From contig BCIA01000002.1 in NCBI GenBank assembly GCA_001599815.1, forward strand, positions 6,421,626 to 6,485,625: a stretch of DNA of 64,000 nucleotides. Direction: 5' to 3'. Under the pieces are notes generated by a model. That model saw only the letters and a list, made by a program, of their open reading frames with translations, was not told the DNA's origin and searched no databases. This DNA comes from Furcasterigmium furcatum. Taxonomy: Eukaryota; Ascomycota; Sordariomycetes; Glomerellales; Plectosphaerellaceae. The position numbers were made by a program, and so were the translations under genes. How positions within the stretch are numbered: position 1 is the first letter of the stretch; the number at the start of each line of letters is the position of its first letter. Below are positions 22,207 through 33,275 of this stretch, in pieces.

Positions 22207-23534
22207 AGAGGGATGAACGACTTGGCTGGACCGGCGATCTCCAGGTGTTCTGCCCGACCGCTACCTTCCTATATGATACTATGGGAATTCTTGGCAGCTG
22301 GCTGGAGGACCTGGCGGCGGAGCAGTTAGAGGATGGCAAGGGAGGTATCCCTCCCCTTGTCGTTCCTCTGGCTATAGGCCCGAACTGGCCTCACATCGCC
22401 CAGGCTGTCTGGGACGACGTCACCATCCTTACACCAGAGGTCCTATACCAGTATAGCTCCGATACGGGCCTTCTCGCCAGGCAGTTTAGCAGCATGCAAG
22501 CCTGGCTTGAGCAGGGCGTTGAAAGGGCTGCGGATGGGCTTTGGAACCCCGACAAGTGGCAGCTGAGCGATTGGCTTGATCCCAGCGCTCCCCCCGAGGA
22601 CCCTGGCAACGGAAGGACGGATAACATCCTCGTCGCTAACGCCTACCTTGTCCACGTCACGGAAGTCTTCTCTCGCCTTTGTAGGGTCCTGGGTAAGACT
22701 GACCTGGCAGATAAGCACGCCGAGGAGGGTACGCGTCTTAAGGCCCTTTTCCAGCGACGATACATCACGGCTGAGGGTAATCTCATGTCGACATCGCAGA
22801 CAGGCATCGGCCTGGCCGTCCGGTTCGGCCTGTATCCAGAAGACAGAGCGCAGCGTCAGACGGCCGCCAAGGCCCTCGACAGACTCGTCCGCAACGCCCG
22901 CTTCCATATCAGCACAGGCTTCGCCGGCACGCCAGTCATCCTCCACGCACTCGACAAGATTGGTCGACCACAGCTCGCGTACCGTATGCTGCTCGAGACG
23001 GGCTGTCCTAGCTGGCTGTATCCCATCGTTTCGATGGGTGCTACTACCATCTGGGAGCGTTGGGACAGCATGATGACGGACGGGCGTATCAACCCGGGGC
23101 AGATGACGAGCTTTAACCACTACGCCTTCGGCGCCGTGGCCGACTGGCTGCACGGGTCTGTAGGGGGTATCTCGCCCCTCAAGCCCGGCTGGCGCACGAT
23201 CCGTGTCCGCGCCGTACCGGGTGGCAACATTACCAGCGCGAAGGTCTCGTTCGATGGCCCCTTCGGCCTCGTGGCGTGCGAATGGTCCCTGGATCCCCAT
23301 GGCCGCTTCGCCATGGACCTGGTGGTCCCGCCGAGCTGCTCGGCGGTGGTCACGCTGCCATCGGAGCTGAGAACAGACTACCTGGTCCATGATGATGGCG
23401 AGGACGGCGAGGCGTCTCGGGTGGTGCGGTCAGGTCAGCACCACTTTGAGTGCGTGTTCCAGGCAACGCAGTGGCCGCCGAAGCCCATGATTGCGGCCAA
23501 CCAGTCTATGCCGCCTGACACAATTGCGGAGTGA
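22206..23534 (+). pseudogene. GH78 alpha-L-rhamnosidase lacking its N-terminal half
   Basis: The frame is open from the breakpoint to the stop at 23534, about 440 residues. GH78 similarity starts abruptly at QRDERLGWTGD, the block with the catalytic acidic residues, and continues with FCPTATFLYDT, DWLDPS, STGFAGTPVILHAL, TTIWERWDSM and SFNHYAFGAVADW, then a C-terminal beta-sandwich. Family members are usually around 900 residues with several N-terminal beta domains, all absent here. No ATG in a good context precedes the conserved block. No stops or frameshifts have accumulated, so the truncation is recent or an assembly error. Confidence 0.85.
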
Positions 23535-23656
23535 GGGCTACTAGTAGACGCGTCATGTTTCGCGGCGTGCTCTTAATGGTTGAGGTGGTCAGGACCTACT
23601 CTGAAGCCACAACTGTCGTCCACGGGAGTCGATTCATGGCCAGGGGGGGGGTGGTC

Positions 23657-23780
23657 GGGGGGGGGGGGGGGGGGGGGGGGNNNNNNNNNNNNNNNNNNNN
23701 NNNNNNNNNNNNNNNNNNNNNNNNNNNNNNNNNNNNNNNNNNNNNNNNNNNNNNNNNNNNNNNNNNNNNNNNNNNNNNNN

Positions 23781-23826
<46 letters not shown>
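23657..23826. other. Assembly gap flanked by poly-G
   Basis: Exactly 100 N (23681-23780) lie between 24 G on the left (23657-23680) and 46 G on the right (23781-23826). A fixed gap of 100 is a scaffolding convention. The real length and content are unknown, so adjacency across this point is not proven by sequence. Confidence 0.95.
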
Positions 23827-23828
<2 letters not shown>

Positions 23829-24167
23829 TTGCGATCCGCGGAGGCCTTTGTCCCTACAAGCAGGCGTATTCTGGGGCTGTTGCGGACTTTGATTTCAAAA
23901 GATTCGATCTTGATGTGTCTGCTGTTTTCTAGATACATGCTGTCGATGTCCAGAGTCTAAGTGTACCAAAGCCAGTACACGTGACATAATTGGAGGTACC
24001 TAAGAAGCTAGGCGAGTCCGAAATAAGTATTCCCCCTATGCCCGCACACTGGGAATCTGAAATTACGTGAGTGTATTCGTAGTTTGCCCTCCCACGAGCC
24101 TGTCCAGCAGCGCGGCATCAAGGAGTTCCGGCACGAGCATGTCGGGCACCGCGAAGTTCTACGGGCG
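23827..24167. other. Intergenic region after the gap
   Basis: 341 bp between the gap and the stop codon of the next gene; no supported feature. Confidence 0.5.
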
Positions 24168-25688
24168 CTAGAGCCCCGACGCCGCCGGCAGCGGCGCGAG
24201 GCCGACCTGCGCGCGGGCCCAGGCGACGCCCTCGCGGCAGTCCTCAAACCCCATGAGTGACGTCGCGGCCAGCGCCTCGGACACCTCGCCGATGAGATCG
24301 CGGCCGGAGCCGGAGATCCACCATATAACGTCGTCGTACGCCTGGGCGTTAAGCAGTACGCCCCAGAACATGATGACGAAGAGCGCGATCGGCTCGCGCG
24401 CCTGCAGCCCCGCGAAGAACTCAGGCCCCGCGGCGTGCGCGGCCGCCGCGACGGATAGGCAGTAGCCCCTAATACGGCCCTCGGCGAAGCAGTAGCGCGT
24501 CTGGTTGATAGCGTTGCGGTACGATGGGATAGTCGAGGCGTAAGGGCCCTCGGTGGCGTTGCCAGTGGGCGGGAGGCGCACAAGGCGCGCGAGGTGCGAC
24601 ATACGCTTAATCGCGGCCTCGACGTCGGGTCGCAGGGCGGCCAGGAGCGAGAAGTCGGCGGGGTACTTTTCGAGGATAGTACGGCTAGAGCTAGGGCTCT
24701 CGAGGGACCAGGTCCAGTTGATGGCGCTGATGTTAACGGCGGCGATGGTCATGCCGAAGAGAGTCGTAGTGCGCGCGAGCATGGACGACGTGCCGGCGTC
24801 GGGCCGGCCACCAAAGCTCAACGGCAGCGCAAAGTGGAATATGCCAAGCATACTACTAAAGTTAGATAGCAGCCAGATGTTATTCTTCGTTACAGAGGTG
24901 AGCTGGCGGCGGCAGTCGGCGCTCGCGTCGTTGATATACTCAAGCGCCGCGCGTAGGTATATCTGCGGGTTCTGCTCGACGCCGCCGCCGTAAATATAGG
25001 TGTCGAGCGCTGCGGCGGCAAGCACAGCCTTTATCATAAAGGTATAGCCGAGCGACGCGCGCGTAAGGTTGGTCTGCACGTTGACGGCGCACTCTGGCAC
25101 TGCGTAGAGCATCTTCCATGAGCGCGTGCTCCAGCGGTGCATGAGCTCGAGCTCGCGCGTCTTGTTGGGGCCCGGCGGGGTGCTGGCGAAGGCGAGCGGC
25201 GACAGCATCAGGGGCGAGAGTGTGCTCGCCGTGCGGGTGCCGGGCGTCGGCACGACCTTGGAGCTCGATTTGCGCTCGATGCTGGTCGACTTGACGAGGG
25301 CCGGAGTGGTCGACGACGACGACGGCGTCGCTCTAACTGCTGTTGCGGCCAACGCTGACGCTGCTGGTTTTGCCAGCTCGGGCGTTTGCGCCGCCCCGTT
25401 GAGAGCCCACACCATCTCGCCGTACTCTAAATGCACCGTATTCTTGCGGGGTCTGCCTGCGCAGGCGCTGGTGCCGGGCGACGCATGCTTCTTGGGCGAC
25501 TGATGTTTGGGTGGGTAGACGCACGGCGACTCGCGCACCAGGCAGTTGACGCACGGAGGGCCTTGCTCATCGCACTGGCGGATATTAGGTCAGTCGAGGG
25601 CGTGTGAGTGTGCACGTACCTTGATGTGCCTCGCCTTGCAGGCATGGCAGCCCTGGCGCGACTTGGTGTGCGGTCGCCGAAACCGCAT
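24168..25688 (-). CDS. Zn2Cys6 transcription factor, UPC2-like layout
   Basis: Two exons, complement(join(24168..25574,25620..25688)), encode 491 residues. The intron falls inside the zinc cluster after HIK. The N-terminal cluster uses Cys14, 17, 24, 31, 34 and 41, with the family phrase KSRQGCHACKARHIKCDE typical of the sterol-uptake-control group. A Ser/Thr/Pro/Ala-rich linker follows. The remaining part has the helical C-terminal domain of that group (LELMHRWSTRSWKML, LGYTFMIKAVLAAAALD). The presence of this domain does not prove a role in sterol control, since the group is large in fungi. The gap to the left makes its link to the rhamnosidase region uncertain. Confidence 0.88.
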
Positions 25689-27400
25689 CGTGACCCTTGC
25701 AGCGGAAAGGGGATTTTCTCGACCGACGGGAGAGGAGAAGAAGCGGCAAGGAGAAGAAAGGGGATGGAGGCGGCATGGTCCGGGGCCCAGTGCAGTTGTC
25801 GACCAAACGGGAATACGACGTACCGGGGCGCGCGCTACCTCATATGGGGCCTTTGTGCCTTGGGGAGAAGACAGGCACTTAGGTCTACAAGTACCAAGCT
25901 CGGAAAAGTACTACCGGGCGCACTATGCTCCATCGCGGATTGTACATGGCAGTAGTGCATTCCTAGCCTTTGCGCGAAACCGCCGCTGACATCCGTGCAA
26001 GCCGAAGCCAATGCCGGTGCAGGCCAAACAGCGGGAAGACTCCAGCTAGAAATAGATACCAGTCCCGCCGAGGGCGCAGGGGTCGCTGTTTGATCGAGGC
26101 TTGCGAGGTCGCCGTCTGCCTTCGAGTCGCTGTTAAGAGCCCAGCAGGCGCTGTTGTCGATGATGGTGGTCGAGGTAGCCTCTCGAGTAGGCAGATTTTG
26201 ACCCTTTTCAGCGGGGTGGTATTGTCGACAGAATGATGAATGAATGAATGGGAATATAGAGAGAAGTTTTAAAAAGCCAGGGAAAGTAGCCTCGTCTTCT
26301 AGAAACGCGGTTGGGTCTGCCCGTCCTGCCTTGTATCCCCGAATACCGCGCCTGCTCGCCCAAACGTTTTGCCCTCTGCAGGGCCGGGTGAGAAGTCCAC
26401 GCCGTCCCCGGCTTGTGGCCGGCAAAGCCTCTGCCATTCACCGCCTGTCACCTGGCTGTTCAATGCCTTTTGAGCGGGCTGCTCTCCCTCGGGCTCCAGT
26501 GGTGCAGTTTGGCTCGTCAGGTTCATCCCGTATCGATCAAGCTCGGCTGGATGGTTATGACACTTGAGGCTTCATCCATCAGTGCACGCAACAGTGAGCG
26601 TCACCGCCCTGCTGGTGATCAAGAAACAACGCCACTCTTCAAATTGATATCCGCCTATGCGTCTATTTGTTCTGCCGTTTTATTGCCATGGCTGCATGGG
26701 ACCTGTGTATGATTTCGTGAGGAAGCTGAAGGGAATAAGGACAAGCAACAATCACTCAAGTGAAGAGAATACAAGATGAGTCGAGAACCGAACGGTTCAC
26801 AACTAGGATCTCGAGATTGACATATGGGAGGGGCGGACAGGCTAAACTAAATGGCGATACCCTGCAGATCCACGTATAGCTTCAGTTTAGGGAAAGGCTG
26901 CAGTCACCGTATCCCTTTTCGCCCCTTTTGAGACTAGTCCAGGACGCGGTACAAGGGTATGGGCCCAAGGCGTCAGAACGGGACGGTAGAATTGTGGTTC
27001 GGAACTAATTGAAATACGGCCTTGGCCCCACAGTGCACATAAAAGCAGCTGTGAAACCTGTCCCAACCAGTTTGATAAGGCAAATGGTTTCCACCGTCTG
27101 TTAGCACTGCCGAAAGTGATGAATGAGAAATCTTTTCGTGACATTATATTACGCTGCCCTATACGCGTACAGCATGTGTTTGGCGCCTAGCTAGATGATA
27201 CCACTCTAGTAATCCTATTCCGAAACAGTAAGATGATCTGGCTGATTTCTTTTCTCGTCGGGGCAATATTAGAGGCGTGGAATTTAGCTTAAATAGCCGC
27301 CCTCTGATCGTCTATAGAATGAGCCGACAAACACAAACACACTTCATCCAGTCCTTCCTGCATATAAACTTCACGTAGTCTTTTTCACATCACCGTCCAC
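25689..27400. other. Large intergenic region
   Basis: About 1.7 kb. It holds a short ATGA/GAAT tetramer run near 26227-26249 and several open frames without motifs. I see no gene. A TATAAA at 27363-27368 lies close to the next ATG. Confidence 0.5.
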
Positions 27401-27984
27401 ATGCGTTCCACCATTTTCACCACTGCCCTCACCTTTGGCTTCGCCGCCGCTCAGGCCACACCCACCGATTCCGCCTCCAGCAGCCAGCCCACCTCCGCTT
27501 CTACCGCCAACTCAGACACCCTCCCCGGTCTCGTCGACCAGCTGCCGAGCTGCGCCGTCAGCTGCCTTGTCAGCGTCTCTGCCCACAATGGCTGCTCGCC
27601 CACCAACTTCCAGTGCCTATGCCGCTCCGTCACCGACTTGGCCGCCAGCATCGCCCCCTGCATCCTGGTGTCTTCGGGATGTGGATCGGATGACGGTTTG
27701 AGTAAGTTGCCCGTGTTCCACAAAATGAAGTGGATTTGGGATGGAGACTAACTTGACGCACAGCCGTTGGTAAGATAGCTCTTCAGGTCTGCGAGAGGAT
27801 GAGGAACAACCCTGACGCAGGTGAGGTCGCTTCTGCTTCCGCCATTGTGGCCGAGGCTGCGGCGGCCGCGACTGCTGATGGCGCCTCGCCTTCTGCGACG
27901 GACGAAGATGACAGCGCTGCTGCGCGGAATGGCTTTGGCATGGGCATCGTTGGTGCCGTCGGCATGATGGCGTTTGCGTTGTAA
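27401..27984 (+). CDS. CFEM-domain protein with likely GPI anchor
   Basis: Two exons, join(27401..27701,27764..27984), encode 173 residues. A signal peptide (MRSTIFTTALTFGFAAAQA) is followed by a Ser/Thr-rich stretch. The eight-cysteine CFEM module comes next (LPSCAVSCL, HNGCSP, FQCLCRS, APCIL, SGCGSD), and the eighth Cys (LQVCERM) lies after the intron, which supports the splicing. The end has an Ala/Asp-rich linker and a hydrophobic tail (IVGAVGMMAFAL), as expected for GPI attachment. CFEM proteins sit in the cell wall or membrane and act in heme/iron uptake or host interaction; which one applies here cannot be said. Confidence 0.88.
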
Positions 27985-28175
27985 TAGCGTCCCTCACCCC
28001 CGCCCCAAAATACAACCACCAAAACAACAATCCTTAGCTCTATCCCTCTTTTCAACCACCCTTCGATAAAACAATGATACAGTCCTCCGACTCCGACTCA
28101 CTTGATAATTCATCATCGCTAGATTCAACTATATTATCGTCTTTTTTGCCAGCCTTGACCTAGGCCCTATACATA

Positions 28176-28301
28176 CTAATAATATTTACGCATGTTGGCG
28201 CCGCTGTTGGAGCGAGCGACGACGAGGTTTTGACCTTCCGGCGTTGCCGAAACCGTGGCCGCAGCAGCCAGGACAGCTGAGACAAGGGTAGCTGAGCGCA
28301 T
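28176..28301 (-). CDS. Possible very small secreted peptide
   Basis: A 41-residue frame starts MRSATLVSAVLAAAATVSA, a convincing signal peptide, and ends KYY. A GTAAAT just before the stop could be a splice donor into further coding sequence, so the 3' end is uncertain. A CT-rich leader precedes the ATG. No family is recognised. Confidence 0.35.
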   Translation of the reverse strand: MRSATLVSAVLAAAATVSATPEGQNLVVARSNSGANMRKYY

Positions 28302-29050
28302 ATTGGCTGGCGGATCGATTGGAGAGGTCACGGAGATGGTCAGACTGGGACAGAACCGAGTCGTGGAGAGTTGATTTACTGCTGTTATCAACCTCACGAG
28401 CCCTCGCGGAGCCGCAGAACCAGCGGCACAGCTTGAGACATTGGTACAGCCCAGCCAGCAGGATGCTTTATCGTCTTCTTTAGCAGGTCGGGGTCTCATT
28501 GAAGGTACAAACAACCATGCAATAACCGAGGCGGTCGACAACCCGGCGAATTGTCAGGTGATTAACGCATTTGATGGTCAAGTCGCAGCTTAATCTCCGA
28601 AACCGTACATCTCGCCCGCTCCTACCGGGAAGATCGCAATATTAGGAAGTAGACGTGGCATGCCTGGAGCCATGAAGGTGGCGAGCTGGTGCCCGTCATC
28701 TTCAAGGGCGTTTGCAGGGGTGAAGCTGAGCACTACCTTATGCGGGCCACTTCTCAGGCGGACTCCATTGGATAGATGACTGTGGCATGACGAGGGTTGA
28801 AAGGATCCATGGATGAGTTAATAGAGTCTTCCGATGTTGGCAAGCTCCATAGTCGGTAACTCCGCGCCCCATTGCCCCCTCGCCGTGTTATCCATCAACG
28901 TTGGCGATGGTCTGCTGGCCCGAACAGTTGCCGAGCCCCCGCGTATTCTCCTTTTGGCTAGTAACGTTTTTATTACCGTAACAGGTGTAGATCTTTCCCC
29001 GCTGACAATGTTTGGCCTTTTATGCCCGGATTGCTGTGAATTCCCCTTGC

Positions 29051-29106
29051 ATTTAATGGTCATAGGAGATATAACTACATCAACTGATATAGAGTTTTCT
29101 CGGCGC
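29051..29106 (+). repeat. Dispersed palindrome-centred element, copy 1
   Basis: This 56-bp sequence recurs in inverted orientation at 47633-47689 with about eight differences. Its centre, TATCAACTGATATAG, is close to a palindrome in both copies. Confidence 0.65.
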
Positions 29107-29409
29107 TATTCCCTTTGGATACGTCCGCGTATATCCCCCGCGTATTACGGCATTACCCCCCTTCCCGTCGTCGATCCTCCGGCTCCGTGGCCTCAATCTC
29201 CCGCAGGACTTTTAGTTCACGAGTCAGATGGAGCCGTCAACGAGGCTCAGTGGGATTAGCGTGACGACTCTGGGGCGGCGATCATCAACCCCAACAGCTA
29301 CACCGAGACAGGTTTGCGGATGGCGATGGCCTGTGGGCTACTGGGTTTCTGCCTTGCTATCCACTGCTCCCTGGAGATTAGAACAGGGCATAGACTGCCT
29401 CACAACACG

Positions 29410-29415
29410 TATAAA
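29410..29415 (+). promoter_or_regulatory. TATA box of the secreted hydrolase gene
   Basis: TATAAA 73 bp upstream of the ATG at 29488, followed by a CA/CT-rich leader. Confidence 0.55.
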
Positions 29416-29487
29416 TTCACCACCTTCACCTTGAGAGACAAGACATTCTCTTGAAGATACAGCAGCAACGACGTCTCCCGCAACATC

Positions 29488-31139
29488 ATGTTCTGCAAAA
29501 CCATCATCGCATCGCTCGCCGTCGCCGGCATGCTGCCCGCGGCGCTAGCCACTTCCTGCAACTCCAAATTCCACTGGGGATCTTGCGACTTTCAGGAGTT
29601 GAACCCCACCGTCAAGTACGAGTGCAGCAACTTCACAGTTCCTCTCGACTACCTGGACATCCAATCCAACAAGACCATCACCCTCCAGTTGACCCGCGTG
29701 CCCGCCACCAACGGCGAGTCACAGGGCAGCATCTTTTTCAACTTTGGTGGCCCCGGCCTCGAAGTGCGGAAGACTCTGGTTACCCAGGCCGAGCAGCTCC
29801 TGACCATCACGGAGGGCAAGTTTGACCTTATCGGCTGGGATCCACGGTATGTATCTGACTATGAGCGATCATTGAGCGCCACTAAATCGACTCCAGCGGC
29901 ACTGCCAACACCATGCCTTTCAAGTGCTACAACGATACCGAGCGGTCGGTGATCATGCCTAAGCACCGCCTGGAGGATCTCGGCGGCCCCGAGGACAGAC
30001 GTCTCCTCGCACGTACGTGGGCCTCTGTGGAGAACTTTGTCAACCACTGCATCGTCACTGAAGAGAACGCCCCCGAGATGGGTGAGCTTATTGGCACCGG
30101 CTATGTTGCCCGTGACTTGATGCAAATGCTCGACGCTCTTGAGGGCGAGGACGCCCTCCTTAACTACTGGGGTCTCTCCTACGGCACAGTCCTCGGCAGC
30201 ACTGTCGCTGCAATGTTCCCCGACCGAATGGGCCGTGTCATGCTAGACGGAAACGTTAACATTCCGCAGTGGTATCATGACTGGGATACGGTCTGGTGGA
30301 GCGATGCGGATAACGCGGTACGCGATTTCTTTGAACGCTGCGTTACTGCCGGGACTGATCTCTGTCCTTTGGCCGCCCTCAATAAAACCGTGGAGGATCT
30401 CAACGACGCCATATATACCCTCATGAACGACCTACGCGACGCTCCCATCCCGCTCGGTGGCACCACCGTGCTCGACGCCTCGGCCTTTAAGTCGGCCCTC
30501 CGCATTATTCTCTACGGCCCTGGCTTCTGGCCTACCTTCGCGACCGCCCTTATGGAGCTCTTCCAGCCGGTTGACGACCGCAACATCACCGCTCTCGCCG
30601 AGACCTGGGCTGTTATCGCCTCGGCTACCGACCTGACCGACGCGATGCCCAACGAGTCCGGCCCTGCCATTTTCTGCGGGGACAAAAATAAGCGCTCCAG
30701 TGACTTTGAGGAGGTCTTTGCCGTCACTGGAGAGCTTGTCAACATCTCCAGGGCCATCGGTGAGGTCGGCAACAACCTGGTCTACCCCTGCGCCCGCTGG
30801 CCTTATCACGTCAAGGGGGCGTACGAAGGGAACTGGCACGAGACCATCAAGACCAAGAACCCATTGCTTTACGTCGGTAACACGTACGATCCCGTATCGC
30901 CGCTGAGCAACGCGTACAACGGAAGTAAGATCTTCGAGGGCGCCGGTATTCTTGAGCATGGCGGCGTCGGCCATGGCTTTCTGAACCATGCGTCACTCTG
31001 CACTGCCAAAGCCGTTCGGGCTTACTTCCAGGAAGGCAAGCTTCCGACTGAGGGCGTTGTGTGTGCCCCTGGTTACGACGCGTTTGACGCGGAGAAGACT
31101 TGGAGAGACGCTTACCTACATGACCTCGGCTGGAACTAA
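29488..31139 (+). CDS. Secreted alpha/beta-hydrolase, S33 tripeptidyl-peptidase type
   Basis: Two exons, join(29488..29846,29897..31139), encode 533 residues. A signal peptide (MFCKTIIASLAVAGMLPAALA) is followed by the N-terminal strand block (YECSNFTVPLDYL) and FFNFGGPG, the oxyanion region. WDPRGTANT spans the intron. The nucleophile Ser sits in GLSYGTVLG. The C-terminal TAP-like domain contains LLYVGNTYDPVSPLSNA with the Asp and GHGFLNHASLC with the His of the triad. Several Asn-X-Ser/Thr sites fit secretion. Members remove tripeptides or act as proline-type exopeptidases. It is predicted to be extracellular, supplying peptides or amino acids. Confidence 0.88.
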
Positions 31140-31721
31140 GGGATTAAAGGCCGCACACTAGGGCGGCCCTGTTCTTTTCTTGTACTCTCTACTATGCATC
31201 TCGTCATTGTACAGCGGTATATCTGGGATTCTTTGTAGAGTTAGATATTGAGATTTGAGGCACTCGTATTCAAAGAATTCAGACCAATTCAATTTGCCTT
31301 GGGGTACTCACTATGGGAGAGATAAAACTGATGACAATGCTGCCGGGAGGTGGGCGCAACCTTGCCAGGACGGAAAGTATTTCTGTCGCCGACGCGCGCG
31401 CGTGTAGCTAAAGTTTGTTAATCGAGGGAGTGCTTGATTTATAACCATCCCCGCCCACAAGTACCAACTGCCTGACAAATCCCCCCCAATTCTCATCTTC
31501 GATGTCAAACCAACCGCGCGCGAGCTTGGTCACACCTCTCTGCCCCTTATAGAAGCTGGTAGGAAGATGTTCGAGAAATAGTGCGTGTTAGTGGTCGCAG
31601 CTGTGTATAAGACCGAGTCCAGTCGTTGCCGTAATGTGCTATCCTGGCACTCTAACCTTCCAGCTTCACAGTTGTAACGCAATTGCGACTTATCGTCGTC
31701 CCTACAAATCTCCCAGTAACA
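31140..31721. other. Intergenic region without identified content
   Basis: 582 bp between two plus-strand genes. I see a CG-alternating stretch (GACGCGCGCGCG) near 31392 but no gene. Confidence 0.5.
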
Positions 31722-32528
31722 ATGGCCAGTCTTCCCCAGGTGGCTCTTATCCTCGGTGCAGGCTCGAACATCGGCCAGCACGTCGCTCGAGCCTTTGCCG
31801 CAAAGGGCTATAAAGTCGCCGTAATGGCCAGGAGCCTCAACGAAGTAGACAGCACAGACGACCAGCTTAAAATAGCGGGAGATCTGACGGATCTGAGCGC
31901 TGTCGAAAGTGCTTTTACCAAGGTGAAGGAGGTCCTGGGAGCTCCCCCGAGCGTCGTGGTACACAACGGTAAGAGCTTTCACGAACCGTGTGATCTTCGT
32001 GAAGTACTTACACCTTTGGACAGCCGGCGCGACAACGCCGAACCCGGCAGATGATCCCTTATCGCTTCCGCTACGCGACTTCACTCGAGATTTGTCAGTC
32101 AACACCCTCAGCGCCTTTGTTGCGGCGCAGCAAGCGACTCTTGGGTTTAAGCAGCTGCCGAGCTCCGCATCGAGAACATTTATCTACACGGGAAACATTC
32201 TCAACACCACTACCATGGCGCCACTCCTGGACCTGGGCGTTGGCAAGTCGGCGACGTCGCATATCATTCAGTCCGCTGCGGCGGCATACGCAAACCAAGG
32301 ATTCAAGTAAGCGAAACTTGGGGATTACAAAATACATCTAAGCTGACCGCACTGACAAGGTTCTACTACGCCGATGAGCGCAAGGCGGATGGGTCTGCCA
32401 AATTCAGCGTTAGTGGCGAGGCGCATGCTAAGCTGTTCGTCGACCTTGCGGAGGGAGAGTCGCAGGGCCCGTGGCAGCAGACATTCGTTGACGGTGTGGG
32501 ATATAAGCAGTTCCCCATAGTTAGTTGA
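31722..32528 (+). CDS. Atypical short-chain dehydrogenase/reductase
   Basis: Three exons, join(31722..31968,32024..32306,32360..32528), encode 232 residues. The Rossmann nucleotide site is LILGAGSNIGQ (residues 9-19), and VVHNAG (80-84) replaces the usual NNAG. The lysine of the YxxxK active site is present as Lys157, but position 153 is Leu instead of Tyr (LGVGKSA). The protein therefore binds a dinucleotide by prediction but lacks the standard catalytic acid. It may be a non-classical reductase or a binding protein. It ends cleanly with WQQTFVDGVGYKQF. The cellular role is not deducible. Confidence 0.82.
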
Positions 32529-32575
32529 TCAGCTTCCGGCAAGTGGGCGTTGACTTGACATTCTCGAATCCGTAG

Positions 32576-32847
32576 TTTGGTGGGGTGTGCCGATAGACGA
32601 GGATTTGGCCGACTATGACATGGAATCAGACCAGCTTTCCGCCTCGGGCGATGATTTAGACATGCACCTTGCGGCTCTCCCTCACGCGCACTACCCTTTT
32701 CAATGGAATGCAGTGATGAAGAAGACAGTCTACTCAGATGAGAGATACGAGGCGCAGAATGGTTGGTTCTGGGAACGCAGCCGTTGGGAAGAGATATATT
32801 TTCCTATATGGAGTTGCAAAAAAGCGCGAACCATATTAGTCTCATGA
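32576..32847 (+). pseudogene. Orphan exon-like coding fragment
   Basis: After a possible acceptor (CCGTAG) the frame reads about 90 residues, starting WWGVPIDEDLADYDMESD and containing YPFQWNAVMKKTVY and a Trp-rich end (NGWFWERSRWEEIYFPIW). There is no ATG at its start and no upstream exon that I can connect. It looks like the 3' end of a lost gene. An ATG 12 codons in would give a 75-residue protein, which cannot be excluded. Confidence 0.35.
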
Positions 32848-33275
32848 GGAATGTGAATAAGGAGGCCAGCGGATAACGGCGGCGCGGGCGGTCTCCCAAC
32901 TTGAGAAATGTCAGAAAACTGTATCCGGCTCAGCAAGTGGGAGACCCAGGCCATGAGCAGCTGGCACACTGCCAATCGAAAAAGGAAGAAGTCACAAGTG
33001 CCGCGGCGGCTTGGCCATGTTCACAGTGTGGCACGCACGAAGAGCGGCTGGATGAGGCCCAGCCAAGCCCCGGCAGCGGCAGCAGTAATGTCTCAAATAT
33101 ACGGTGTAAGAGTGTTCATTTCTATCCTCTTGGTGGTTGGACTAGTGTTACCATGCGGGCAGGCCGAGAGGGGGGCCTGGGATATACGAGAAAGGTGCCA
33201 CCCAACTGCCGAACCGTCTCAGAATGCTTATACTTATACTTCTGGAAGTGCCAGAGGCTTGGCTCATGAACTGGC
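32848..33275. other. Intergenic region
   Basis: 428 bp with no supported gene or repeat. Confidence 0.5.

Larger units (their letters stand above)
28302..29487. other. Large divergent intergenic region
   Basis: About 1.2 kb. It contains one copy of a palindrome-centred element (29051-29106) and a TATA box for the gene to the right. An open frame at 28834-29259 lacks an ATG start and motifs and is not called. Confidence 0.5.

Noticed and set aside
28834..29259. 141-codon open frame
   Set aside because: It starts with TTG and overlaps the dispersed element; no family feature is visible.
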